Shown in pieces: positions 34,322-41,971 of a DNA stretch of 64,000 nucleotides. The notes under the pieces are model-generated. The model worked only from the letters and a program-made list of their open reading frames with translations. It was not told where the DNA came from and did no database searches. Both the position numbers and the translations under genes were made by a program. Numbering within the stretch: the stretch's first letter is position 1; each line of letters starts with the position of its first letter. This DNA is from JAITWN01 sp964437335 (lineage in GTDB: Bacteria; Pseudomonadota; Gammaproteobacteria; SZUA-140), in the NCBI GenBank assembly GCA_964437335.1, contig CAYTGL010000013.1, forward strand, positions 9,697 to 73,696, in the 5' to 3' direction.

Positions 34322-35911
34322 TTGAATACGACATCCCTCCCGAACATCCACGCCGACCGCATCCTGATCCTCGACTTCGGCTCGCAGTATACCCAGTTGA
34401 TCGCTCGCCGCGTGCGCGAGGCGCGGGTCTATTGCGAGATCCATCCTTGGGATATGTCGTCAGACGAGATCCGCACCTTTGCGCCGAAGGGAATCATCCT
34501 GTCCGGCGGCCCGGACACCGTGACCGCCGAGGACACCGGCCGCGTGCCGCAGGTCGTGTTCGAGTCCGGCGTGCCGGTGCTCGGGATCTGCTACGGCATG
34601 CAGGCGATGGCGGCGCAGCTCGGCGGCCAGGTCGAGGGCGCGCGGCATCGCGAATATGGTTACGCCCAGGTGCGCGCGCGCGGGCATACGCAACTGCTGC
34701 GCGGCATCGAGGACCACACGACGCCGGAAGGTCACGGCATGCTCGATGTGTGGATGAGTCACGGTGACCGCGTCATCGAGCTGCCGGTCGGGTTCAAGCT
34801 GATGGCGAGCACCGCGAACGCACCGATCGCCGGCATCGCCGACGATAAGCGCCGCTTCTACGGAGTGCAGTTTCATCCCGAGGTCACGCACACCCGTCAG
34901 GGCCAGCGTATCCTCGAGCGCTTCGTTCACGAGATCTGCGGCTGCGCCGGCCTGTGGACGCCGGGCAACATCATCGATGATCTGGTGCGGCAGGTGCGCG
35001 CGCAGGTCGGGTCCGACAAGGTGCTGCTCGGGCTGTCCGGCGGTGTCGATTCGTCGGTCGTCGCGGCACTGCTGCACGAGGCGATCGGCGATCAGTTGAG
35101 CTGCATCTTCGTCGACAATGGCCTGCTGCGCCTGCATGAAGGCGACCAGGTCATGGCGGTGTTCAAACAGCACATGGGCGTCAAGGTGATCCGCGTCGAC
35201 GCCGAGAGCCGCTTCCTGTCGGCGCTCAAGAGCATCAGCGATCCCGAGGAAAAGCGCAAGGCGATCGGCCGCGTGTTCATCGAGGTGTTCGACGACGAGG
35301 CGCACAAGCTGAAGGACGTGCGCTGGCTCGCGCAGGGCACGATCTACCCGGACGTCATCGAATCGGCCGGCGGCAAGACCGGCAAGGCCGCGGTCATCAA
35401 GTCGCATCACAACGTCGGTGGACTGCCCGCGGACATGAAACTCGGCCTGGTCGAGCCGCTGCGCGAGTTGTTCAAGGACGAGGTGCGTCGGATCGGCCTC
35501 GAACTCGGGCTGCCGGCCGACATGATCCGGCGCCACCCGTTCCCGGGGCCCGGGCTCGGCGTGCGCATCCTCGGTGAGGTGCACAAGGCGTACGCCGACA
35601 TGCTGCGCCAGGCCGATGCGATCTACATCGAGGAACTGCGCGCGAGCGGCTGGTACGACAAGACCAGCCAGGCCTTCGCGGTGTTCCTGCCGGTCAAGTC
35701 GGTCGGCGTCATGGGCGATGAAAGGCGCTACGAATACGTCATCGCGCTGCGCGCCGTCGAAACCATCGACTTCATGACCGCGCGCTGGGCGCATCTGCCG
35801 TATGAACTGCTCGAACGGATTTCGAATCGCATCATCAACGAGGTACACGGCGTGTCGCGAGTAGTCTATGATGTTTCGAGCAAGCCGCCGGCGACGATCG
35901 AGTGGGAGTAG
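34322..35911 (+). CDS. guaA: GMP synthase (glutamine-hydrolysing)
   Basis: A 529-residue two-domain GMP synthetase. The start is TTG at 34322 (MNTTSLPNIHADRILILDFGSQYTQL). The class I glutaminase domain has VLGICYGMQAM (nucleophile Cys) and GVQFHPEVTHT (His/Glu). The ATP pyrophosphatase has the P-loop GLSGGVDSSVVAALL. The C-terminal dimerisation domain has GPGLGVRILGE and ends with the family signature SKPPATIEWE. It completes the guaBA operon. After it the conserved context breaks: tadA is 4.2 kb away. Confidence 0.98.
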   Translation: MNTTSLPNIHADRILILDFGSQYTQLIARRVREARVYCEIHPWDMSSDEIRTFAPKGIILSGGPDTVTAEDTGRVPQVVFESGVPVLGICYGMQAMAAQLGGQVEGARHREYGYAQVRARGHTQLLRGIEDHTTPEGHGMLDVWMSHGDRVIELPVGFKLMASTANAPIAGIADDKRRFYGVQFHPEVTHTRQGQRILERFVHEICGCAGLWTPGNIIDDLVRQVRAQVGSDKVLLGLSGGVDSSVVAALLHEAIGDQLSCIFVDNGLLRLHEGDQVMAVFKQHMGVKVIRVDAESRFLSALKSISDPEEKRKAIGRVFIEVFDDEAHKLKDVRWLAQGTIYPDVIESAGGKTGKAAVIKSHHNVGGLPADMKLGLVEPLRELFKDEVRRIGLELGLPADMIRRHPFPGPGLGVRILGEVHKAYADMLRQADAIYIEELRASGWYDKTSQAFAVFLPVKSVGVMGDERRYEYVIALRAVETIDFMTARWAHLPYELLERISNRIINEVHGVSRVVYDVSSKPPATIEWE

Positions 35912-36108
35912 GGCTCATACGAGCGTGAGATAAACCCGGCTGTTGGGGACGGCCATCTGATCAACGTGCTCGCAATCGTCGGCCTGGTCATTGCGCCGCT
36001 GCTGTCGCATTGAACGGCTGGTGCCGGGCTCAGACTCAGACTTACTCCATGGGGTCTGATCTCGGTGGTTCTAGGACGCAGTATGCAACGCCAGCCGCAT
36101 CGATAAAG

Positions 36109-37119
36109 TCACATTTTTCGAAGGATCGAGTCAATGCTGCACGTCGCATTATTTCCGAACATGTCTGTATAGTAGGTATCAACGCGGTAGTCGTTTCTGT
36201 GCGCTAATATAAACTTTCCGATGGCGTTTTCCTTGTTGAGACTGTCTTCGATGATTAGATAATCACCGGTCTGGAGGTGGCGTGCGAAAAAACTCAGAAC
36301 ACCGGTTACGTTGACATGCGCGTCTTCAATCACCACCCATGGTCTCGGCCAAGTCTGGATCGCAAGATCGTTAAATGACTTTTCGATCTCATTGCAATCT
36401 CCCTTGATGAAGGTCACGTTGTCCGCACTCACCGCAGGACAGTCAAGGTCCAAGGAATATACGTGACCATCGATCTCCAAGCTTCGCAAGATATCAGAGA
36501 ACCAGATCGCGCTCCCGCCATCGCCCGCTCCAAGTTCGATTACGGTCTTTGGTTTAATTTCGTCGAAAAGTTCCTGATAGATCGCCATGTCATAGGCAGT
36601 TTTGTAAAGAATGTGTCCTTTCCAGTGCAGGGGCTCGCTGGTTCCCTGACTCATGCTGAGTATCTGGAGCGGGATGTTAAACCCTGATGATGCTTTACGA
36701 TCAAAATAGTCAAGGTAACGCCCAGCCTTTCTGCGCCGCAAAAATTCCAGAAAAAAAGCCATCTTGGCGCTGATGGGTTCACCTCCGGAAAACTCTGCGG
36801 AAAGTTCGCCGTTTATCATCAGTGCAATACTCAGGAATGAAATGATCGTATGGTCAAAAAATGTGCCAATTCCATGTTGCCGCTGGATTTTCTCATTCAG
36901 CCACTGCTGACAATCAAGGACGGCATCCCTGATCTCATTTATTGACCAGGGCTTGGGGCACTTATATTCAATGGTGAGGTGATCAGATGAATGATCCGCT
37001 ACTCTCGGAGGAATTTGATTCCTGCACGAATTACAGAGATTCGCGTTACAGTCCAGACAATGCCACCAGCTGTACACCTTGTTTGAGCACCCGTCGCAAG
37101 TGTTCATAAAGGAGTTCAC
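36109..37119 (-). CDS. ZZ-type zinc finger fused to a CmcI-like SAM methyltransferase domain
   Basis: A 336-residue protein with two distinct parts. Residues 8-47 match a ZZ zinc finger: Cys8, Cys11, Cys21, Cys24, Cys29, Cys32, His43 and His47, with the characteristic WWHCLDC and NLCNSC segments and the terminal H-x3-H. Residues about 150-335 resemble class I methyltransferases of the CmcI/Methyltransf_24 kind: motif I TVIELGAGDGGSAIWFSD, then GHVYSLDLD, WVVIEDAHV and DYLIIEDS. The middle (55-150) is unassigned. ZZ domains are mainly eukaryotic protein-interaction modules, so the fusion is odd. The gene stands alone in an AT-richer island beside an IS91 remnant, suggesting transfer. Target unknown. 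Confidence 0.75.
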   Translation of the reverse strand: MNSFMNTCDGCSNKVYSWWHCLDCNANLCNSCRNQIPPRVADHSSDHLTIEYKCPKPWSINEIRDAVLDCQQWLNEKIQRQHGIGTFFDHTIISFLSIALMINGELSAEFSGGEPISAKMAFFLEFLRRRKAGRYLDYFDRKASSGFNIPLQILSMSQGTSEPLHWKGHILYKTAYDMAIYQELFDEIKPKTVIELGAGDGGSAIWFSDILRSLEIDGHVYSLDLDCPAVSADNVTFIKGDCNEIEKSFNDLAIQTWPRPWVVIEDAHVNVTGVLSFFARHLQTGDYLIIEDSLNKENAIGKFILAHRNDYRVDTYYTDMFGNNATCSIDSILRKM

Positions 37120-37298
37120 ACGACAGCTAAGTCTGTGGATAACTCGGTTTATCGCGAATCGTCATTTGATCGGATACCGCCTCCCGACAGTCCCCGGATG
37201 TTATCCTCGCTACATAATACACCTTGTTCAATGTATCTATCTATTAAAAATACCGATGTAAACGAAGGGGTTTTTGCCCAAGTTGCGGTGTACGGCGT

Positions 37299-37523
37299 AT
37301 GGCCGACAGCGCAGTCTTGTTGGTCGATGAAGTGTTGCCCGAACAGCCCATGCGCCAGTGGGTACTCGGTTTCCCGTTTCCTGTTTGCCAGCCGGCTGGC
37401 GATCCTGGGTCAGGTGCTGGGCTCGGAGAAAGGGTATTTATCCTTCCTGTACTCGATGGCTACGCGACGCGCCCCGTCGACTCTCCATGCCAGCGCGTCT
37501 TCAAGGGCGGATCGCCATGGCAA
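37299..37523 (+). pseudogene. decayed internal fragment of an IS91-family transposase
   Basis: Bases 37299-37380 encode MADSAVLLVDEVLPEQPMRQ followed by WVLGFPFP, a very characteristic IS91-family transposase segment. The homology then continues one frame over (37375-37425: RFLFASRLAILGQVLG), consistent with a small deletion between GTTT repeats. It returns to the first frame for VLDGYATRPVDSP (about 37450-37490), close to the LDGVY-TRPDGS stretch of intact copies. Both ends and the HUH/Tyr part are missing. It fills most of the 424-base gap between the ZZ-methyltransferase and the acyltransferase; I see nothing else in that gap. Confidence 0.7.
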
Positions 37524-37543
37524 TGATTGTTAGAATGAAAACG

Positions 37544-39508
37544 ATGAGCTACCGAGCCGATATTGACGGGATCAGGGCGATTGCAGTGCTATGCGTTGTT
37601 CTCTTCCACCTGGACGTTTACCACTTCAGCGGGGGCTATGTAGGAGTCGACGTCTTTTATGTCATCTCCGGCTACTTGGTTTCCGGACAGATCCTAAGTC
37701 GTCTTCAAAATGGCACCTTTCGCTTTGGTGAATTCTATTCCAGCAGAGTCCGACGACTGTTTCCCGCATTGTTTGTCACGATTGTAGCGACCTTCGTTGC
37801 TTCTGCTCTCTTGCTACTCCCGGGCGATTTCGAACGTTTTTCGAGGTCTGCCTTGGCCGCTGTGGCTTCTGTTTCCAACATATCGTTCTATGCCGAAGCT
37901 GGTTACTGGGACTTCAGCGGAAGGCTCAAGCCGCTCTTGCACACTTGGTCATTGGGGGTGGAGGAACAGTTTTACATTGTATGGCCTGCCGTGCTTGTTG
38001 CTCTTTCGGCCATTGCCAAACCGAAGGGAACGACGATCGCGCTCTTCGGGATCATGATATTCGGATTGGTCCTGTCGGAATGGATGTGCAGGCTTGATCC
38101 CGCTGCCTCCTTCTACCTTTTCCCTTTTAGAGTATTCGAGTTTTCAGCAGGGGCAATCACGTATCGGTTGGTAACTTCCAATGCTGCCACCCAGCGAGTG
38201 TTGTCCTACAATTGGTCTAGATGGGCATGCCTGGTCTTTGGTGGTTCCGCGATTCTGTTGTGCAGCTTGTACTATTCCGGCGACATCTCCTTCCCCGGTA
38301 TCTGGGCGCTTCCTCCTACTTTGGCGACTGTCGCCCTCCTATTGTCGGGTACGGGTACGAAAGCACCTGGCTTTCTGGGCAACGCTATCATCTCCTCGGC
38401 ACCGCTCGTTTGGTTGGGGAAGATCTCTTACTCACTCTACCTGGTTCACTGGCCAATCATCTCTCTGTACAAGTATACCCACGGTCACCACGGCGCGTTG
38501 AAGGCGATTGAACAGATATTTCTCTTCGTTGCAACAATGGTGGCCGCTGTTGTTTTGCACTATGGCGTAGAAACAAAATTCTACAAAAGATCAGGCGTCG
38601 GCGGAGCCGAAAACTATACGCCCGCCAGAACACTCAACGGCCTTGGAATCGCCGCGCTCGCTATCGCATTCGCGAGTTACTCTGCTTGGAACTCTGGGGG
38701 ATGGCCGTGGCGTTTCCCTGATCTGGAATTAACCGAAGCAGATATTGTGCAAGCCGCAGAGGATCGCTACAAAGACTCGACGAGCAGTTGTAATGCGGTG
38801 AGCTACTGGACGGCGGATACGTGTCATCGAGATGCCGATATTCAAGTTTTGGTATTCGGGAATTCGATTGAGGTGGACGCCTACAATTTTCTAAACGCTG
38901 GGTTCGGGGGTGACGCAGATACGAACATTATTCAATTCGGGGATTTCCGGGAGTGCGTAGGCGGTCTGTCAATACAAGCCGGGCGTTGGACTTCGCCGGC
39001 TAGTGGATGTCAAGAGAAAATAGATTCGACTCTTAACACTAAGTTCGCAAAGCGCGTTACCCACTTAGTCTTTGCATCGCCTTATGCCTTCGACAGGCAA
39101 TCCAAACCGTATCTGGACATTGTTTCGTCTCTGAAGCAATTGAATCCCCAAATTCAGCTGATAGTCTTTGGGCCTTTTATGATCTTGAGACGTGAGTGTT
39201 CATACTTCTTCAGCAAGACAAATTCAGCTGCTCCCTGCGTGGCGAACGCGAACGTGGTCCGATTTGGTTTCGGGTCTGATCCCGCAAATATCGCGCTACG
39301 AGACGCCTTCACGAGAATAGGGTTCAAGATGATCGATAGAGTCGATCTACTTTGTAAAGGTCTCGAGCCCAAGACTTGTGAGTACGCGACTCCTGATGGA
39401 CACCCGGTTTTCTACGACACGCGGCATTTCAGCTACGAGTTCGCTGCTTGGGCCGGGAAGAAGTACGCCCAACTTAACCCGGAGTTTTTTCGTCAAGATA
39501 TTCGCTGA
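37544..39508 (+). CDS. OafA/YrhL-type O-acyltransferase with C-terminal SGNH domain
   Basis: A 654-residue membrane protein. I start at the ATG at 37544 because MSYRADIDGIRAIAVLCVVLFH is the canonical family N-terminus; in-frame ATGs at 37535, 37523 and 37517 are possible and no strong Shine-Dalgarno decides. About ten membrane segments (residues 10-395) form the acyltransferase-3 domain with the catalytic His22. The C-terminal region (about 430-650) is SGNH-like: VFGNSIEVDAYNFL supplies Gly-x-Ser-x3-Asp, and DTRHFSYEFA a late Asp/His pair. Such proteins O-acetylate cell-surface sugars. The gene is AT-richer than its housekeeping neighbours and ends at a strong terminator. Confidence 0.88.
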   Translation: MSYRADIDGIRAIAVLCVVLFHLDVYHFSGGYVGVDVFYVISGYLVSGQILSRLQNGTFRFGEFYSSRVRRLFPALFVTIVATFVASALLLLPGDFERFSRSALAAVASVSNISFYAEAGYWDFSGRLKPLLHTWSLGVEEQFYIVWPAVLVALSAIAKPKGTTIALFGIMIFGLVLSEWMCRLDPAASFYLFPFRVFEFSAGAITYRLVTSNAATQRVLSYNWSRWACLVFGGSAILLCSLYYSGDISFPGIWALPPTLATVALLLSGTGTKAPGFLGNAIISSAPLVWLGKISYSLYLVHWPIISLYKYTHGHHGALKAIEQIFLFVATMVAAVVLHYGVETKFYKRSGVGGAENYTPARTLNGLGIAALAIAFASYSAWNSGGWPWRFPDLELTEADIVQAAEDRYKDSTSSCNAVSYWTADTCHRDADIQVLVFGNSIEVDAYNFLNAGFGGDADTNIIQFGDFRECVGGLSIQAGRWTSPASGCQEKIDSTLNTKFAKRVTHLVFASPYAFDRQSKPYLDIVSSLKQLNPQIQLIVFGPFMILRRECSYFFSKTNSAAPCVANANVVRFGFGSDPANIALRDAFTRIGFKMIDRVDLLCKGLEPKTCEYATPDGHPVFYDTRHFSYEFAAWAGKKYAQLNPEFFRQDIR

Positions 39509-39513
39509 GGAAG

Positions 39514-39542
39514 CCTGGGCATCCTGACCTGCCCAGGTTTTT
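39514..39542 (+). terminator. Rho-independent terminator after the acyltransferase
   Basis: CCTGGGCA and TGCCCAGG form a perfect 8-bp stem around an 8-base loop and are followed by five T residues. It starts six bases after the acyltransferase stop. Confidence 0.85.
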
Positions 39543-39670
39543 AGGACCACCGGCAACTCGAGATGGAGTTACCAGGATTCCCTGGACAGGGGTAGAACCC
39601 ATTAGTAACTTTCCGGAATAGGACGGCTTTATCGATTCTCAAGGGGGCGGCAATCTGACCTGATACTGCT

Positions 39671-39690
39671 ATTCATCACGGATGATGAAT
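39671..39690 (+). promoter_or_regulatory. 8-bp inverted repeat at the hicA translation start
   Basis: ATTCATCA and TGATGAAT pair perfectly across CGGA and end two bases before the hicA ATG (39693). It could be the operator of the module or a stem that hides the start. Confidence 0.45.
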
Positions 39691-39692
39691 TG

Positions 39693-39878
39693 ATGAAGGT
39701 CAGAGATTTGATTAAGCTGGTACAGGCTGACGGCTGGTACGAAGTCAGGACCAGAGGTAGTCACAAATAGTTCAAGCATCCGCGCAAGTCGGGGGTTGTG
39801 ACGGTGCCTGGCCGCTCCGGTGACGACATCGCTGTCGGGACATTCAACAGTATTCTGAAGCAGGCGGGACTGAAATGA
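39693..39878 (+). pseudogene. hicA: hicA toxin gene interrupted by an in-frame stop
   Basis: The frame encodes MKVRDLIKLVQADGWYEVRT, then RGSHK, a TAG at 39768-39770, and then FKHPRKSGVVTVPGRSGDD to the end SILKQAGLK and a TGA that overlaps hicB. Without the TAG it would be a complete 61-residue HicA mRNA interferase. The active His in GSH is present but lies directly before the stop. The position normally holds Gln (GSHRQFKHP), so a single CAG to TAG change explains it. The frame is otherwise undamaged, which argues for a recent lesion or for a suppressed stop. Confidence 0.88.
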
Positions 39879-40090
39879 TGAAATATCTGATCATCTTGGA
39901 GAGAACTTCAACAGGATATTCCGCCTATTCGCCGGACTTGCCGGGCTGTGTGACTAGCGGAAATACCGAATCCGAAGCAGTGGCCAACATGAAGGAGGCC
40001 ATTGAATTTCACATCGAAGGACTGAGGGTGGAAGGACTTCCTGTTCCTGAGCCCTCCTCTCACCCTGCATTTGTCGAAGTAGCGGCATAA
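39875..40090 (+). CDS. hicB: HicB-family antitoxin
   Basis: A 71-residue protein with the HicB/UPF0150 core: YLIILERTSTGYSAYSPDLP, then GCVTSGNTESEAVANMKEAIEFHIEGL. HicB blocks the HicA RNase. This copy is short and lacks a C-terminal helix-turn-helix or ribbon-helix-helix, so it may not bind DNA itself. The first ATG overlaps the hicA stop (ATGATG), the usual coupling. As hicA is broken, hicB is an apparently intact antitoxin without a working toxin. Confidence 0.88.
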   Translation: MMKYLIILERTSTGYSAYSPDLPGCVTSGNTESEAVANMKEAIEFHIEGLRVEGLPVPEPSSHPAFVEVAA

Positions 40091-40125
40091 CTTACAGTAG
40101 TTCATAGCGGTATCTGATCCCGGGT

Positions 40126-40578
40126 GTGGACATGACTGACAGCGACTTCTTGCGCCACGCGCTGACCCTCGCACAGCGTGCGGCCGAGGGAGGCGAGGTC
40201 CCGGTCGGCGCCGTGCTGGTCAGGGACGGTGGGATCATCGCCGAGGGCTGGAACCACCCGATCACCGCGCACGACCCTACTGCCCATGCCGAGATCGTCG
40301 CGCTGCGTAATGGCGCGGCCTTGTTGAACAATTACCGCCTTCTCGACACCACGCTCTACGTCACACTCGAGCCGTGCATCATGTGCGCAGGGGCGATCAT
40401 TCATGCTCGGGTCAAGCGGCTGGTCTACGGGGCGGCTGATCCGAAGACCGGGGCGGCGGGGAGCGTGTTCGATGTATTTTCGAGCGGGAAGGTCAATCAC
40501 AAGGTGACAGTCGAGGGCGGGGTATTGGCCGATGAGTGCGGCGTGCTGCTCGCGGAGTTTTTCCAGGCGCGGCGCTGA
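40126..40578 (+). CDS. tadA: tRNA-specific adenosine deaminase
   Basis: A 150-residue zinc deaminase that converts A34 to inosine in tRNA-Arg(ACG). Zinc and catalytic motifs are PTAHAEIVALR (His and proton-shuttle Glu) and TLEPCIMCAGAIIHAR (two Cys). The start is GTG at 40126 or ATG two codons later (40132). In pseudomonads tadA follows guaBA closely, so the 4.2 kb between guaA and tadA here looks inserted. Confidence 0.96.
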   Translation: MDMTDSDFLRHALTLAQRAAEGGEVPVGAVLVRDGGIIAEGWNHPITAHDPTAHAEIVALRNGAALLNNYRLLDTTLYVTLEPCIMCAGAIIHARVKRLVYGAADPKTGAAGSVFDVFSSGKVNHKVTVEGGVLADECGVLLAEFFQARR

Positions 40579-40626
40579 TCCGGGGTTATCAGCAGGCGAG
40601 GGGATGCCCGTCGAGCCGACTAACGA

Positions 40627-41823
40627 TCACTGATAGATACCCAGAGTTGCGAGTTCTCTTTCTTTCTCATCGATATCTTCCTTGCATGTCCCGTATAACT
40701 GCGCTTTGACCTGCGGTTCAGGCTTATAGTTTTCGTTGCAGCGTGTCGGATCAAAGGTATTGATGGGAATAAACTGGTATTTCTCAACCGCCAGTGGCAG
40801 CAATTCGATCATGTCATCGAAGCTGCTCCTGCATTTCCAGGAGGCGTTTTTCGCCACCGGCATGCCGGTATATCGGGCGAGGGCGTCATATAGCAGGAGC
40901 GGCGCCGTGGAGCCGTTGAAGCGGAAGTTGAGATCGTAGATGATAAATGAGCCGTCTTCCTTGACGGCCGCATCAAACCCGGCAAAACCGCGATAGCCAT
41001 GTCGATAGGCCTTTTGCATGATCTCGAATCCGACTTGTACCAGACGCGCTGTTCGCGCGGCATGGGGTTCCAGCCAGTTACCGAGATAGGCCAGATTATC
41101 GCCGATGATCTGCTCCGCCGCGCCGAGATATTCGATCCTGCCGTCGGCGAATACGGCGAAATTTACGCACAGATTCCGATCCATGGAGAGAAAATCCTCG
41201 ACAATCACGCTGTCGCATGTAGCGAAGTAATCCCGGATCTTGTCGAGATCGGATGGATCGCGGAGAATCCGCACACCGTTGCCGCTGCCGGAGCTTGCCT
41301 CCGTCACCGCCTTTATAACCAGAGGGAAACGCTCCGACGCCAGCGCCAGGCGTGACAACGAGGCCGATTCACACACTTCCCGCCGCGGCAGACACTGTTC
41401 CGGCACCCACCTGGGTAGGTTACCTTTGTTGTTCAGAGAGGAGAGCAGCGCTGGATCAACCCATGACGCACCCGGGTGCAACGAGGTGTCGGGCTGGACA
41501 TGCTGGTCGATGAGTATCAGGCCCTGTGCCGCGAGTTGCTTCATTTTTGCCAGGCGATCGCCGGCATCGGTGTAGGTGACGAGTTCGGCATCGATCGCGA
41601 AGCCGAGGTCGCGGAGCAGCGCCAGGCCAGCCTTCGTCGCGACGCCGGCGCTGCAGAGCACGGGCATTTTTCCCAATACGGCCACCTGGTTTCCGGTGGC
41701 GGCATCGGCGACGGCCGGGTATTCGAAACTCCACCGCGCCGCGTTGTCGGGGACGCGCGAGTTGAATACATAGCCGGGGCCGCATAGATCGAATAAGCTG
41801 AATCTGGGGCTGATGGTTGACAT
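40627..41823 (-). CDS. ATP-grasp domain protein, substrate unknown
   Basis: A 398-residue protein starting at the ATG at 41823; a TTG start 31 codons upstream is possible but less protein-like. A pre-ATP-grasp region (1-150) precedes a central ATP-grasp fold: FPLVIKAVTEASSGSGNGVRI (phosphate loop), SVIVEDFLSMDRNLCVNFAV, then GFAGFDAAVKEDGSFIIYDL and NFRFNGST, the carboxylate/metal-binding end. ATP-grasp ligases join a carboxylate to an amine via an acyl phosphate, so an amide bond is the likely product. It is divergent from another ATP-grasp gene (150-base gap) and forms one border of the accessory cluster. Confidence 0.72.
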   Translation of the reverse strand: MSTISPRFSLFDLCGPGYVFNSRVPDNAARWSFEYPAVADAATGNQVAVLGKMPVLCSAGVATKAGLALLRDLGFAIDAELVTYTDAGDRLAKMKQLAAQGLILIDQHVQPDTSLHPGASWVDPALLSSLNNKGNLPRWVPEQCLPRREVCESASLSRLALASERFPLVIKAVTEASSGSGNGVRILRDPSDLDKIRDYFATCDSVIVEDFLSMDRNLCVNFAVFADGRIEYLGAAEQIIGDNLAYLGNWLEPHAARTARLVQVGFEIMQKAYRHGYRGFAGFDAAVKEDGSFIIYDLNFRFNGSTAPLLLYDALARYTGMPVAKNASWKCRSSFDDMIELLPLAVEKYQFIPINTFDPTRCNENYKPEPQVKAQLYGTCKEDIDEKERELATLGIYQ

Positions 41824-41971
41824 GTCGAGTGTGGAGTTCGAGTCAGCGGCCTGACGCGGGTAGTCTGACGGTGATCGGGGGATTCTCTCTAGATAGCATG
41901 GATTTGCCTGGTTCAAGTATCATGCGTCAGGCAGCGGCTCCCAATTAACAATAATAAATATCGGCACCACT

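Noticed and set aside
35921..36013. Short frame encoding INVLAIVGLVIAPLLSH before a stop, like the tail of a proton-pumping pyrophosphatase or another membrane protein
   Set aside because: Only about 30 codons and weak likeness; it may be a gene remnant but I cannot support a name.
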